In this document: positions 46,769 to 55,920 of the stretch, in pieces
Numbering within the stretch: position 1 is the stretch's first letter
How the letters are laid out: every line of letters begins with the position of its first letter
From: Collinsella aerofaciens
Lineage (GTDB): Bacteria > Actinomycetota > Coriobacteriia > Coriobacteriales > Coriobacteriaceae
Assembly: GCF_902364945.1 (NCBI RefSeq)
Contig: NZ_CABJFS010000003.1
Coordinates: 62,001 to 126,000 of the forward strand
Length of the DNA stretch: 64,000 nt
Direction of reading: 5' to 3'
Translations under genes and position numbers: made by a program
The notes under the pieces: generated by a model
The model's input: the letters and a program-made list of their open reading frames with translations, nothing else
Told to the model about the DNA's origin: nothing
Databases searched by the model: none

Positions 46769-49345
46769 TTATTTGACCACCAGGTTGACCAGCTTGCCGG
46801 GCACGCAGATGGCCTTGACGACCGTCTTGCCCTCAAGCCACTTGGCAACGGCTTCCTCAGCGGCAGCTTGCATCTCCTCGTTGGAGGCGTCGCGGGCGAC
46901 GTCGATGCGGCCACGGACCTTGCCGAGCACCTGGACGACGATCTGCACCGTATCCTCGATGGACTCGGCCAGGTCGAACTCGGGCCAGGCGGCGGTGTAG
47001 GCGTTGCCCTCGCAGCCGAGGGCCTCATGCCACAGTTCGTCGGCCCAGAACGGGCAGATGGGGGCAAGGACGCTCACGATATCCTTAGCCACGCCGTAGC
47101 ACAGCGCCGTGTCGCGGGCGGCACCCTCGGTGGCGTTGAGGTAGGCGCTCGCCGCGTTGACGAGCTCCATGACGGCCGAGATGGCGGTGTTGAACTGGCC
47201 ACGATCGAAGTCCTCGGTGCACTTGGCGATGGTGCGGTGACGCTCGCGATAGAGCTTCACCGCGACCTCGTCGAGCGCGGACTTGTCGAAGGCCACGTTG
47301 GCGTCGCCGGACTGGACGAGCTGCCAAACGATACGCCAGGCGCGCTTGATGAAGCGGTTGGCGCCCTCGACGGCCTTGGGATCCCAGTCGAAGTCCTTCT
47401 CGGGCGGGGCGATAAACAGGATCGCCAGACGCATGGTGTCGGCGCCGTAGGGCTCAATGACCGAGCTCGGGGGCACGACATTGCCCTTGGACTTGGACAT
47501 GGTGTCGCCGTTCTCGTCCTTGACCATGCCCTGGCACAGCAGGTTAGTGAAGGGCTCGTCCACACTCAGCAGGCCCAGGTCGCGCAGCGCCTTGGTAAAG
47601 AAGCGACTGTAGAGCAGGTGCAAAATGGCGTGCTCGATGCCGCCGATGTAGTTATCGACGGGCATCCAACGATCGGCGGCCTCACGGGAGAAGGGCAGCT
47701 CGGTGTTGTGCGGGTCGGTATAGCGCAGGTAATACCAGCTGGAGCAGGTGAAGGTGTCCATGGTATCGGTCTCGCGCTTGGCCGGGCGACCACAGACCGG
47801 GCAGGTGGTCTCGTAGAACTCCTTGCACTCGGCGAGGGTCTCGCCGGCACCCAGGTCCAGGTTCTCGGGCAGCGTCACCGGCAGCTGGTCCTCGGGCACG
47901 GGCACGATGCCGCAGTGCTCGCAGTGGATGGCCGGGATGGGGTTGCCCCAGTAACGCTGACGGCTGATGAGCCAGTCGCGCAGGCGGAACTCGACCTTGC
48001 GACGGCCGCAGCCCATGGCCTCGAGGTCGGCCACGATGGCAGCCTCGCCCTCAGAGTGCTTGCCGCCGCGCATGCCGGTGTACTTGCCCGACTGGACGAG
48101 CGTGCCCTCGGCAGCGTGGGCGCAATCCCAGTCGACGTTCTCGGCATGGAAGGTGTCGATGGTCTCGCCGCTAGCCTCGACGGCAGCGCGATCCTCATCG
48201 TCCAGGATGATCGGCACGATAGGCAGGTCGTACTTGCGGGCGAACTCAAAGTCGCGCTGGTCGCCGCAGGGAACGGCCATGACGGCACCGGTGCCGTAGT
48301 CGGCAACGACATAGTCAGCAACCCACACGGGGATCTTCTCGCCGTTGACGGGGTTTACCACGTAGCGGCCCGTAAAGGCGCCGTGCTTCTCGAGGGTGCC
48401 CTGGGCGCGCTCGACGGCAGAGATATGCTTGGAGTCCTCGACGATCTTGGTGACGGCCTCCTCGTACTGAGTGCCCTCGACGAGCTCGTGCAGGCGCACG
48501 TACTCGGGAGACAGGACAAAGAAGGAAACGCCAAAGAGCGTGTCGGCGCGCGTGGTGAAGACGGTGATCTTACCCTCGTCGCCCTCGATGGGCTCGCCAT
48601 CGGTGTCGCACAGGGTAAAGTCGACCTCGGCGCCCTCGGAGCGGCCGATCCAGTTGGCCTGCATCTGCTTGACGCGCTCGGGCCAGCCGGGGAGCTTCTC
48701 CAGGTCATCGAGCAGCTCCTGGGAGTAGTCGGTGATCTTGTAGTACCACTGCTCGAGGTCACGCTTCTCGGGCTCGGTGCCGCAACGCCAGCACTTGCCC
48801 TCGGTTACCTGCTCGTTGGCCAAAACGGTCTTGCAGGTGGGGCACCAGTTGACCGGGTTCTTCTTGCGGTAGACCAGACCCTTTTCCCACATCTTTTCAA
48901 AGATCCACTGACCCCAGCGATAGTAGTCGGGGCTACAGGTCTTAACGGTACGATCCAGATCGTAGGAGAAGCCCATGCGCCTCATCGTGGCGAGCGCCTG
49001 GTCCATGTTCTTATACGTCCAGGCGGCAGCCTGTGTGTTGTGCTTGATGGCGGCATTCTCGGCGGGCAGACCAAAGGCATCGAAGCCGATGGGGTGCAGC
49101 ACGTCGTAGCCGCGCATGCGGGCCTGACGGGCCATGGCATCGCCGATGGTGTAGTTGCGCGCGTGGCCCATGTGCAGGTCGCCCGACGGATACGGGAACA
49201 TCTCGAGCACATACTTCTTGGGCTTGCTGTCGTCGGTGTCGACGGCAAAGAGGTTGGAGTCCTCCCAGGCCTTCATCCACCGGGACTCAATGGCCTGCGC
49301 GTCGTAGGCAGGGATCTCATCCTTATGATCTGTGCAATCGCACAT
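46769..49345 (-). CDS. leuS: Leucyl-tRNA synthetase
   Basis: An 858-residue class I synthetase. HMGH is in [12 protein letters not shown] (near 56-60), a zinc-like CPTC...CWRC site lies near 180-200, the editing domain has the usual T-rich [11 protein letters not shown], and KMSKS reads [10 protein letters not shown] near 605. ATG 49345 follows AAAGGAG; the longer frame runs into a large inverted repeat. It lies downstream of guaB with its own leader element. Confidence 0.96.
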   Translation of the reverse strand: MCDCTDHKDEIPAYDAQAIESRWMKAWEDSNLFAVDTDDSKPKKYVLEMFPYPSGDLHMGHARNYTIGDAMARQARMRGYDVLHPIGFDAFGLPAENAAIKHNTQAAAWTYKNMDQALATMRRMGFSYDLDRTVKTCSPDYYRWGQWIFEKMWEKGLVYRKKNPVNWCPTCKTVLANEQVTEGKCWRCGTEPEKRDLEQWYYKITDYSQELLDDLEKLPGWPERVKQMQANWIGRSEGAEVDFTLCDTDGEPIEGDEGKITVFTTRADTLFGVSFFVLSPEYVRLHELVEGTQYEEAVTKIVEDSKHISAVERAQGTLEKHGAFTGRYVVNPVNGEKIPVWVADYVVADYGTGAVMAVPCGDQRDFEFARKYDLPIVPIILDDEDRAAVEASGETIDTFHAENVDWDCAHAAEGTLVQSGKYTGMRGGKHSEGEAAIVADLEAMGCGRRKVEFRLRDWLISRQRYWGNPIPAIHCEHCGIVPVPEDQLPVTLPENLDLGAGETLAECKEFYETTCPVCGRPAKRETDTMDTFTCSSWYYLRYTDPHNTELPFSREAADRWMPVDNYIGGIEHAILHLLYSRFFTKALRDLGLLSVDEPFTNLLCQGMVKDENGDTMSKSKGNVVPPSSVIEPYGADTMRLAILFIAPPEKDFDWDPKAVEGANRFIKRAWRIVWQLVQSGDANVAFDKSALDEVAVKLYRERHRTIAKCTEDFDRGQFNTAISAVMELVNAASAYLNATEGAARDTALCYGVAKDIVSVLAPICPFWADELWHEALGCEGNAYTAAWPEFDLAESIEDTVQIVVQVLGKVRGRIDVARDASNEEMQAAAEEAVAKWLEGKTVVKAICVPGKLVNLVVK

Positions 49346-49371
49346 ATCAGCTCCTTTGTTAGCTGGGTTGG

Positions 49372-49489
49372 GGCGGGGCGTTCTTACCTTTACTCGCTGC
49401 TGCGGACAGTCCTGCTCGCACGAAGAGCACATTAAGTGCTCTTCGGCTCGTGCGGAACTTGCAGCGAGCAAAGGTAAGAACGCCCCGCC
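49372..49489. repeat. Large inverted repeat (29-bp arms, 118 bp) in the leuS leader
   Basis: Left arm begins GGCGGGGCGTTCTTACC and the right arm ends GGTAAGAACGCCCCGCC; over 29 bases only one position differs. An inner hairpin of GCACGAAGAGCAC and GTGCTCTTCG lies between. It could be a leader RNA hairpin or a small MITE-like element. No clear target duplication is seen at its edges. Confidence 0.8.
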
Positions 49490-49524
49490 ACATCGTTAAC
49501 TCGACTGATGATAGCAAATACAAC

Positions 49525-49559
49525 AAGCGAGATGCCTGCGACTTGCAGGCATCTCGCTT
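49525..49559 (-). terminator. Terminator of guaB
   Basis: AAGCGAGATGCCTGC and GCAGGCATCTCGCTT arms, a 15-bp perfect stem, 50 bases after guaB; the T run is weak. Confidence 0.75.
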
Positions 49560-49607
49560 TATCTAAATAACGTGGTTGAGGCTCAACCTTTATGTGCAGG
49601 TCTTATC

Positions 49608-51119
49608 TTATCGATACGTTACGCTCTGTTGGGAGTCCTTGACTACGACGTCGTGGGCTCCGCCTTCGACGATGGAGGTGGAGCTGACCAGGGTCAGGCG
49701 CGCCTTTTCCTGGAGCTCGGGGATCGAGAGGGCGCCGCAGTTGCACATCGTGGACTTGACCTTGTAGAGTGTGCCGCCCACGCCGTCCTTGAGGGAGCCG
49801 GCGTACGGGACGTAGGAGTCGACGCCCTCGACGAAGCTGAGCTTCGCGGCGCCGCCCAGGTCGTAGCGCTGCCAGTTGCGGGCGCGCGCAGAGCCCTCGC
49901 CCCAGTACTCCTTCATGTACTGGCCATTAACGTTGACGCGCTCGGTCGGGCTCTCGTCAAAGCGGGCGAAGTAGCGGCCCAGCATCATAAAGTCGGCACC
50001 CATGGCAAGGGCGAGCGTCATGTGGTAGTCGTAGACGATACCGCCGTCGGAGCACACGGGCACGTAGACGCCGGTCTCCTCGTAGTACTCGTCGCGAGCG
50101 CGGCAGACATCGATCAGCGCGGTGGCCTGACCACGGCCGATACCCTTGGTCTCGCGGGTAATGCAGATGGAGCCGCCGCCGATACCGACCTTGATGAAGT
50201 CGGCACCGCAGTCGGCCAAAAAGCGGAAGCCCTCGGCGTCGACGACGTTACCGGCACCGACCTTGACGTCCTCGCCGTAGTTAGCGCGGATCCACTCGAT
50301 GGTGCGCTTCTGCCACTCGCTGAAGCCCTCGGAAGAGTCAATGCACAGGACGTCGGCACCGGCCTCGATAAGCAGCGGCACGCGCTCGGCATAGTCGCGG
50401 GTGTTGATACCGGCGCCGACCATGTAGCGCTTATCGCCGTCGAGCAGCTCGTTGGGGTTGGTCTTGTGGCTGTCGTAATCCTTGCGGAAGACGATGCCCA
50501 TGAGGTGATCGTTGTCGTCGACAATGGGCAGAGCGTTGAGCTTGTTGTCCCAGATGACGTCGTTGGCAACCTTGAGGCTGATGTTCTTGTCGCCCACGAT
50601 GAGCTGCTCGCGCGGGGTCATGAACTCGGAGACCTTCTTCTGGTGGTCATCGCGGCTGGGGCGATAGTCACGGCTGGTGACGATGCCCAGGAGCTTGCCC
50701 TTGGGAGTGCCATCGTCGGTGACCGGCATGGTGGAGTGGCCGGTCTTCTCCTTGAGCTCGATGACCTGCTCCATGGTCATGTCGGGGGTCAGCGTGGAAT
50801 CGGACTGAACGAAACCAGCCTTGTGATCCTTAACGGCCTTAACCATAGCAGCCTCGGACTCGGGGGTCTGAGAACCGTAAATGAAGGACAGGCCACCCTC
50901 GGTAGCGAGCGCGACGCCCATGTCGACGCCCGAGACGGACTGCATGATGGCGGAAACCATGGGGATGTTCAGGGTGATTGCCGGCTTCTCACCGCGCTTG
51001 AAGCGGGTTAGCGGCGTCTTAAGAGAGACGTTGTTGGGGATGCACTGCGAGGACGAGTAACCAGGAACCAGCAGATACTCCGAAAACGTGTGGGACTCAC
51101 CGGGAAAGAACGTAGCCAT
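49608..51119 (-). CDS. guaB: Inosine-5'-monophosphate dehydrogenase
   Basis: A 503-residue enzyme oxidising IMP to XMP on the way to GMP. TIM-barrel halves flank a Bateman (two CBS) region at about 100-230 ([22 protein letters not shown]). The catalytic cysteine is in [18 protein letters not shown] (usual form GxGSxCTTR), and SDGGI with [12 protein letters not shown] forms the phosphate site. It ends near [12 protein letters not shown] instead of a fuller tail. Single gene with its own promoter and terminator. Confidence 0.95.
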   Translation of the reverse strand: MATFFPGESHTFSEYLLVPGYSSSQCIPNNVSLKTPLTRFKRGEKPAITLNIPMVSAIMQSVSGVDMGVALATEGGLSFIYGSQTPESEAAMVKAVKDHKAGFVQSDSTLTPDMTMEQVIELKEKTGHSTMPVTDDGTPKGKLLGIVTSRDYRPSRDDHQKKVSEFMTPREQLIVGDKNISLKVANDVIWDNKLNALPIVDDNDHLMGIVFRKDYDSHKTNPNELLDGDKRYMVGAGINTRDYAERVPLLIEAGADVLCIDSSEGFSEWQKRTIEWIRANYGEDVKVGAGNVVDAEGFRFLADCGADFIKVGIGGGSICITRETKGIGRGQATALIDVCRARDEYYEETGVYVPVCSDGGIVYDYHMTLALAMGADFMMLGRYFARFDESPTERVNVNGQYMKEYWGEGSARARNWQRYDLGGAAKLSFVEGVDSYVPYAGSLKDGVGGTLYKVKSTMCNCGALSIPELQEKARLTLVSSTSIVEGGAHDVVVKDSQQSVTYR

Positions 51120-51198
51120 GTTTCTCCTTTTTCCATGCGACCGGTCGGCTGCAGGCCTCGTAGGACCCAGCCCAACCTTGGGCGCCCAATACTGGGGA

Positions 51199-51227
51199 AG
51201 TATCTTAACGCACTTTGACTGCTACAA
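51199..51227 (-). promoter_or_regulatory. Possible promoter of guaB
   Basis: Minus strand: TTGTAG (51222-51227), 17-base spacer, GATACT (51199-51204). Confidence 0.4.
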
Positions 51228-51312
51228 TGCATGATTTAAGAAGAGCACACGAGGGTTTGACGCAGGCTTTGCGTTTGCCCAGCAAACACTTTAGCGGGGA
51301 GACGTGGAGCGT

Positions 51313-51660
51313 ATGAAGTACAAGACGACGGCAAAGTTGGTCATTCAAGCGTGCGACAAAGACCTACCGGGCGTGTTCGGCCACGGCTGCGTCTTGCTGC
51401 TGCAGGGTATTGCCCACGAACACTCGCTCAACCGTGCCGCCAAGAGCATGGGCATGGCGTATTCCAAGGCCTGGCGCATCGTAAACGAGGCCGAAGGCCA
51501 GCTGGGCTGCAAGCTCATCGAGCGCGACGGAGCCCGCGGATCATCGCTCACCCCCGCCGGCGAGCGCGCCATAGCGGCCTACGAGGAGCTGCAGGCCGAC
51601 ATCAACAACGTCATCGCCACCAAAGCCAACGACCTCATCGCCAGCATCAATGCAGAGTAG
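51313..51660 (+). CDS. ModE N-terminal-like winged-helix regulator, single domain
   Basis: A 115-residue protein resembling the DNA-binding half of ModE/LysR-type regulators: GVFGHGCVLLLQGI, SLNRAAKSMGMAYSKAWRIV (helix-turn-helix) and GSSLTPAGERAIAAYEEL. The molybdate-binding domain is absent, so how it senses its signal, if it does, is unclear. ATG 51313 is used with GTGGAG ahead; GTG 51304 is an alternative. It is alone and diverges from guaB. Transition-metal or molybdenum control is a guess by family. Confidence 0.75.
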   Translation: MKYKTTAKLVIQACDKDLPGVFGHGCVLLLQGIAHEHSLNRAAKSMGMAYSKAWRIVNEAEGQLGCKLIERDGARGSSLTPAGERAIAAYEELQADINNVIATKANDLIASINAE

Positions 51661-51715
51661 TCCTTTTGGGACTGAATTGTTGTCCACCGTGCCCTCGGAT
51701 TGAGGCTCGTGCCAC

Positions 51716-51865
51716 AAAACGGGCCCATCTACTACGTTTAGCTGAATACCCTCGACCATACCGGACATTATGAAAATAAAACCGCTGGTAGACAGCTTGG
51801 CATTTTTCGAAATAGGCGGGTATGGTCGACCCCTATGGCTTAAACGTAGAAAATAGGCCGTTTTC
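51716..51865. repeat. 150-bp imperfect inverted repeat between convergent genes
   Basis: Left arm includes ACTACGTTTAGC and CCCTCGACCATACC; right arm includes GGGTATGGTCGACC and GGCTTAAACGTAG, with AAAACGGGCC and GGCCGTTTT at the ends. The arms are about 48 bases each. No coding capacity is seen. Confidence 0.65.
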
Positions 51866-51885
51866 GTGACACACACCCCGATTAG

Positions 51886-52878
51886 TTACTTTCGGAGCGC
51901 GTTGTCCAGGGTGGACGCTACAACCAGGGGGTCGTCGGTACCGGCGAAGAGGCGAATGGTGCTCCCCTGCTTGCCGCGCGGAGCAGAGAGTCGCGTCGTT
52001 GCGCCGCCGGCGGGCGATGTGCGAAACTCCCCCGGCAAAGCATCGAACAAATCGCCCGCACTGCGCTCGATAAGGTCAAACTCAACTGCCGGACCAAAGC
52101 CGTGCTCGAGGATTCCAGTTGCAACCGCATGGTCGGGATGCGAGCTCAGTCCAGGATAGCGCACGGCGTGCACCATCTCATTGGCAGCCAAGTACTCGGC
52201 CAGCGCACGTGCGCGGTCGAAATGTGCCTGCATGCGGGCATCGAGCGAGTCCAGCCCGCGCTCCAGCACACCGGCCTCATCAGCAGGCAAATCAAGTTTG
52301 ACCAAGCCACAGCCCTCAAGCAGAGCATGCGCGCACTCGGCAGCAGCATCCACACGATGGCGCTTGAGCTGCGAGCGCGCGACCGATATGGCAACCAACT
52401 TGTGCGGAGCCTCACCGGCGCACACGCGGTCAAGTGCCTCGAGCGACAGCACGGCACCCAAGCGCAACGGATCGCACCCAAAGACACCAGCCACGGTGTT
52501 ATCCACCACGAGCAGCGCATGAGCCTCACGCGCGGCACGTCCTAACGCGCGCAGATCGGGCACGCGCAATCCAAACCCACCAATAGAGTTGACGAACCAC
52601 CACAGGTGCGGCCCCTCGACCTCAAACGAAGCATCAAAGCCCTCGGACGCAGCAGTAAACGCCGCAACCGACGGCTCCTCCACCATAGCCACGTCGCAGC
52701 ACTCAAAGCCGCGCGCAAACGCATCGGCAAAGTCATCGGCAAACGCAACCAGGCGATCGCCGGGACGTACAATCCCCAACAGAGACAGCGCCGCCGGCAC
52801 ATGCGGCGCTGCAGCAAGACGCGCCTCACGCGCGCCGGCCCTTGCAGCCCAGGCCTCTTCTAGCTGCTGTACGTCCAC
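51886..52878 (-). CDS. Degenerate Cys/Met-metabolism PLP-fold protein lacking the Schiff-base lysine
   Basis: A 330-residue protein with the fold pattern of cystathionine gamma-synthase relatives: LLVVDNTVAGVFGCDPLRLGA matches the usual VVDNTFATP block with the PLP-contacting Asp, and IRLFAGTDDP matches the C-terminal R-L-S-V-G-x-E-D segment. The expected SATKYLGGH, with the PLP lysine, is replaced by unrelated sequence (SLEALDRVCAGE). It is thus probably not an active PLP enzyme of this class, or it has a changed chemistry. GTG 52878 follows AAGGGAC. A broken epimerase gene lies upstream. Confidence 0.7.
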   Translation of the reverse strand: MDVQQLEEAWAARAGAREARLAAAPHVPAALSLLGIVRPGDRLVAFADDFADAFARGFECCDVAMVEEPSVAAFTAASEGFDASFEVEGPHLWWFVNSIGGFGLRVPDLRALGRAAREAHALLVVDNTVAGVFGCDPLRLGAVLSLEALDRVCAGEAPHKLVAISVARSQLKRHRVDAAAECAHALLEGCGLVKLDLPADEAGVLERGLDSLDARMQAHFDRARALAEYLAANEMVHAVRYPGLSSHPDHAVATGILEHGFGPAVEFDLIERSAGDLFDALPGEFRTSPAGGATTRLSAPRGKQGSTIRLFAGTDDPLVVASTLDNALRK

Positions 52879-52900
52879 GCGGCACCGTCCCTTCATAAGC

Positions 52901-52937
52901 AAAAAACCCACGATGCGGGTGTTCCCCGCATCGTGGG
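52901..52937 (-). terminator. Terminator ahead of the PLP-fold gene
   Basis: CCCACGATGCGGG and CCCGCATCGTGGG arms with six T on the minus strand. It ends the epimerase pseudogene transcript, or attenuates the PLP-fold gene. Confidence 0.8.
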
Positions 52938-52975
52938 CAACGGCTGCAGTATAGCGCCGATAGGCGACGAAACGC

Positions 52976-53712
52976 CTAGATGCTGAGCGTGTGATAGGTC
53001 ACGCTCGCACCCGGAGCGTCAACGGTCACGCCATAGGCCTCGGGTGGCCAAAAGCGTCTGCAACGTCGAGCATCTCAAAGTTGGCATCCCAGCTGTCAAA
53101 GATACGATGCACCAACACCGCGAGTTCCTCGGCACACAGCAGGGGAAACGGCGCATCTGCCGCACCCTGAAGCGCGACCGACCCGCCCGAGCATGCCTCG
53201 AACAACGGCATCAAAAATGGGTCGGTTAATGCCGGCGATGCGGTATACAGATACGGCACGCGCAGGACTTTGGCTTGGATGCCGTCGCGCGATGCATAGT
53301 AACGGCACAGGTCGTTGGCAGCGCGGGCGATAATGCCCTTGCCCGTCTGGGCCCCACTGGCGGCCGTGGCGTCGTCGTCACATCCGCCAGTGGTGCCCTC
53401 TGCACCCGCGGGCCCCGCAATAAACAGCAGCTGCACATTGCGTCCCATACAGGCACGAAACACCGAGCGCAGCAGCCCAATGTCGCCAAAAGTCACGGTA
53501 TGCGGGGTGAGGTAGGTAGAAAGGTAGACCACGCGCTCAAACTCGTAGGCCTGGTCCAGGTGCTGGAGGAGCTCTTTCCACGAAGCATGGGGCGACGACT
53601 CATCGCGGCGCGCGTCCTGCGCGGCTACGACCTACACATGGTCGCCGGGGAACGCCTTGGAGCAAAAGTCATCGTCAACATATGCGGTGTTGCCAACAAC
53701 CAGCACTTCCAC
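52976..53712 (-). pseudogene. NAD-dependent epimerase/dehydratase, broken by an in-frame stop and a frameshift
   Basis: From GTG 53712 the frame reads EVLVVGNTAYVDDDF, then meets TAG after 25 codons, then continues in the same frame through RVVYLSTYLTPHTVTF (Tyr-x-x-x-like block), QLLFIAGPAG and RVPYLYTASPAL. Near its end a one-base shift leads to PEAYGVTVDAPGASVTYHTL and a stop at 52976; unshifted, it stops at 53026. The family looks like a short-chain epimerase. Two lesions make a working product unlikely. Confidence 0.65.
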
Positions 53713-53867
53713 GGCGTTCCCCCTCCCCAAAAATCTACTTTTGCCATAGTCAAACATGCGTATTGTACGCTGTAAAAGCGAGCCAAGGCGCCTTTAAGGC
53801 TGTTTTAAGAACTTTTTAGAGGATGTGAGAGCGGCAACTCATTCGACTTAGATTCATCGAGGAAATG

Positions 53868-54320
53868 CTATTCGCTCTGAAAAGGCACATCGCAATCTGC
53901 TGACAGCTCTGCAGGGAGAATGGCAGGCAATGTAAGCGCTCCCATGGGTGAAAGTCCAGTAACAACCATCAAATAGCTCTTTGCATGGGCATATGCCATC
54001 GAAATAGCATTTGAAAGAAGGTAGTGACGCGCCTCGTCATCGGGAGAGTTCATTGGCATTTGCGCTGAAACCGAGATGGATACTGTAACGCCAGCGTGCA
54101 TCTTCTCCTGTGCACCTTCGTCTCTGTCAAGGAGGCTGCCAATTACGCACATCTTTAGACTTGCGCGTGCATCATTACCTTTTTTCGAAAGATGGACATC
54201 TTGGTAGCTAACGTCAACTTTTAATTCCATGTTATCCGAGGGCGAATCCTCGATATGGAAATCGGAGTCAACGACGAACAAATGAACGACTTGAATCGGA
54301 GCAATAAAATCCCCACTCAT
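53868..54320 (-). CDS. SecB-like chaperone of a TAC module
   Basis: A 150-residue acidic protein with the SecB-like pattern: an N-terminal beta-rich part (MELKVDVSYQDVHL), then a helix and the late ISMAYAHAKSYLMVVTGLSP with TLPAILPAEL. This resembles the SecB YAR...I/V...FPPLxLPPI end. ATG 54320 overlaps the antitoxin stop by four bases (ATGA). SecB-like proteins in toxin-antitoxin-chaperone systems bind the antitoxin and stabilise it. General SecB is normally absent from such Gram-positive genomes, which favours a TAC role. Assignment is by pattern and gene order. Confidence 0.65.
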   Translation of the reverse strand: MSGDFIAPIQVVHLFVVDSDFHIEDSPSDNMELKVDVSYQDVHLSKKGNDARASLKMCVIGSLLDRDEGAQEKMHAGVTVSISVSAQMPMNSPDDEARHYLLSNAISMAYAHAKSYLMVVTGLSPMGALTLPAILPAELSADCDVPFQSE

Positions 54321-54706
54321 GCTGCCAAACCTCCGGAAATCATCTCGAGATTCACATGCGAGGACGGACGCTCGTTCCTAAAAGACCATTGCTCTCGCAC
54401 GAAATTGTTGGATGAAAGAAACGGTAGCTCTTTAGAATAGCTAACGGTAACCTTAGGAACGATATTGATACCCAAAGCAAGCTCGAACCTAGCGATCGTC
54501 TTCAGCGTCATATTGGGCTGAGAATTCAACAGCTTCGAAAGCGACTGAAGGCTCACGCCCATACGCTTTGCCAAATCGCTTTTGCTTAAACCCAGACGCT
54601 TCATCTCGCGATGAACAATAAACTCGATATCTAGCGCGTGTTCATAAGCGCGTGTTTCGCTGGTTTCTGTATCGGCGTAAAAATCAGATAAATCTACTTT
54701 ATTCAT
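54317..54706 (-). CDS. HTH antitoxin with C-terminal extension (HigA-like, TAC)
   Basis: A 129-residue protein with a Cro/C1-type helix-turn-helix (GLSKSDLAKRMGVSLQSLSK, about 37-56) after an acidic N-terminus. About 45 residues follow (about 85-129). In TAC systems such an extension is the chaperone-addiction region, and here it holds an aromatic cluster (FVREQWSFR). ATG 54706 follows CGGAGAA. It is the middle gene between the toxin-like gene and the SecB-like gene. Confidence 0.75.
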   Translation of the reverse strand: MNKVDLSDFYADTETSETRAYEHALDIEFIVHREMKRLGLSKSDLAKRMGVSLQSLSKLLNSQPNMTLKTIARFELALGINIVPKVTVSYSKELPFLSSNNFVREQWSFRNERPSSHVNLEMISGGLAA

Positions 54707-54745
54707 TGTGTTCTCCGTTTCGAAAGCCAGGCATATATGCCAGCT

Positions 54746-55153
54746 TCAAGGCTCCAGAAGCTGACACGCAATTACGGCTAACCGCTTGGCCGGCTCAATT
54801 TCTTTACTGATATTTCCCGACCCTTGATGCCCCTTAAACCAAAATAGAAGAACGATTTTGTCTACGCCCTGACATACGGCATAAATCATCTCGCGATTTG
54901 CCCCGTCAAACCCCTTAAGTTCATAGAGGCCGATCTTAGAATCAATACATCGCATCTTTGAGGTACCACTCGCAACTTTTAACCCATAATCATAGATTTT
55001 AGAAATCTGGTCGATCATTTTACGGGCGGCAAATTTCCGTTTGGGATCTGACATCATCTTCTGAAATTGAGAGTTATCGGGAGAAGTCGTCAGCTCCCAA
55101 AACGGACGGCCCTTGGGATCCCCATATTCGACAAGATCATATCCTTCAACCAA
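54746..55153 (-). CDS. RelE/HigB-like toxin of a TAC module
   Basis: A 135-residue protein. Its second half resembles RelE/HigB/Gp49 toxins: KIGLYELKGFDGANREMIY, then KIVLLFWFKGH, then EIEPAKRLAVIA, matching the L-W-E-L-R / I-V-L-L-h-G-F / EI..A..R pattern of those mRNA interferases. The start is probably TTG 55153, with GGGAGG five bases ahead, which keeps it downstream of the palindrome; the frame is open further upstream across the operator. It is followed after 39 bases by the antitoxin gene. Confidence 0.65.
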   Translation of the reverse strand: MVEGYDLVEYGDPKGRPFWELTTSPDNSQFQKMMSDPKRKFAARKMIDQISKIYDYGLKVASGTSKMRCIDSKIGLYELKGFDGANREMIYAVCQGVDKIVLLFWFKGHQGSGNISKEIEPAKRLAVIACQLLEP

Positions 55154-55171
55154 AGGCCACCTCCCATTTCT

Positions 55172-55222
55172 AGATACACTTAACTTATAAGTTAAGTGTA
55201 TCTCTTTAAATACAAATAACAA
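55172..55222 (-). promoter_or_regulatory. TAC promoter with a 32-bp perfect palindrome operator
   Basis: Perfect palindrome at 55172-55203 with half-site AGATACACTTAACTTA. A promoter with TTGTTA (55217-55222), spacer 16 and TACACT (55195-55200) places the -10 box inside it. Binding of the HTH antitoxin would block transcription, the usual autoregulation of such modules. Confidence 0.75.
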
Positions 55223-55277
55223 GGTATAAGCTAGAATCCGCAGCCCTAAATCGATAAACAATCCAACCAAGTAGTGC

Positions 55278-55880
55278 TCAATCCGGAAGTATGCGGCAAA
55301 TTCTAGAGATGCCGACCACGCTGGATAGTGTTAACGCGTCTACCTGCGGTTTCTGTTCATGAAAAGGGCGGTGTGCTTGAGGGTTCCGAAATTTGCCGCA
55401 TACTTCCGACGGACGATTCCAGAAGTGCGGTGAAAAACCGAGATCTGCCGACCAGACCCCTGTTTTAGGCTTCCGAGACGTGCGGTTTTGTTGCCGAAAA
55501 TCCGTTTGTGCTCGGAGGTTTCCGGTTTTCCCCTCTCTTCCGAAAATAGCGATAAAAAAACCCACTGTCCCAAAGCGAAAACGTGACAAATGCCCCTCGG
55601 AAAACAGCCCCTTAAACGCAAAAACCGCCTTTCGGCGGTTTCCACGGACCAAGCCGGACGTACCGTCGCAAGGCCTCATCACAGTAGGAACATTAAGGAA
55701 AAACCCAATCTCAGTCAATCCTTTACCGGCAAGCCGCAGCGAATTAAGGCTGAGCAGCAATGCGTCAGTAAAGTTACATGTGAGCAGAAAAACACCCGCA
55801 ACTACGTCTTTCCCCAACCGAGATGTAAGTTTTGACAGGCCAAATCTTACATCCGAACAAAAAGAGGGCCGACGCATCAA
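55278..55880 (-). other. Open frame of doubtful coding value in a repeat-rich interval
   Basis: A 200-codon frame with no recognisable domain. Its DNA contains related motifs with GAAGTATGCGG-, GAAGTGCGG- and GACGTGCGG-type cores, and a 20-bp inverted repeat (CCGGAAGTATGCGGCAAATT at about 55283 against its complement at about 55390-55408). A CCGCC/GGCGG hairpin follows at about 55622-55642. I read the interval as a structured or repeated non-coding stretch more than a gene. Confidence 0.3.
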
Positions 55881-55920
55881 CCCTCTTCAGGTGTCGCCCG
55901 AAGGCTTACACCGCAATTGC

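Noticed and set aside
46745..49435. Plus-strand frame of 896 codons opposite leuS
   Set aside because: Antisense shadow of leuS without domain or start signals.
49346..49500. T-box for leuS
   Set aside because: No GGTGG core or specifier loop is found; the sequence is a long perfect hairpin instead.
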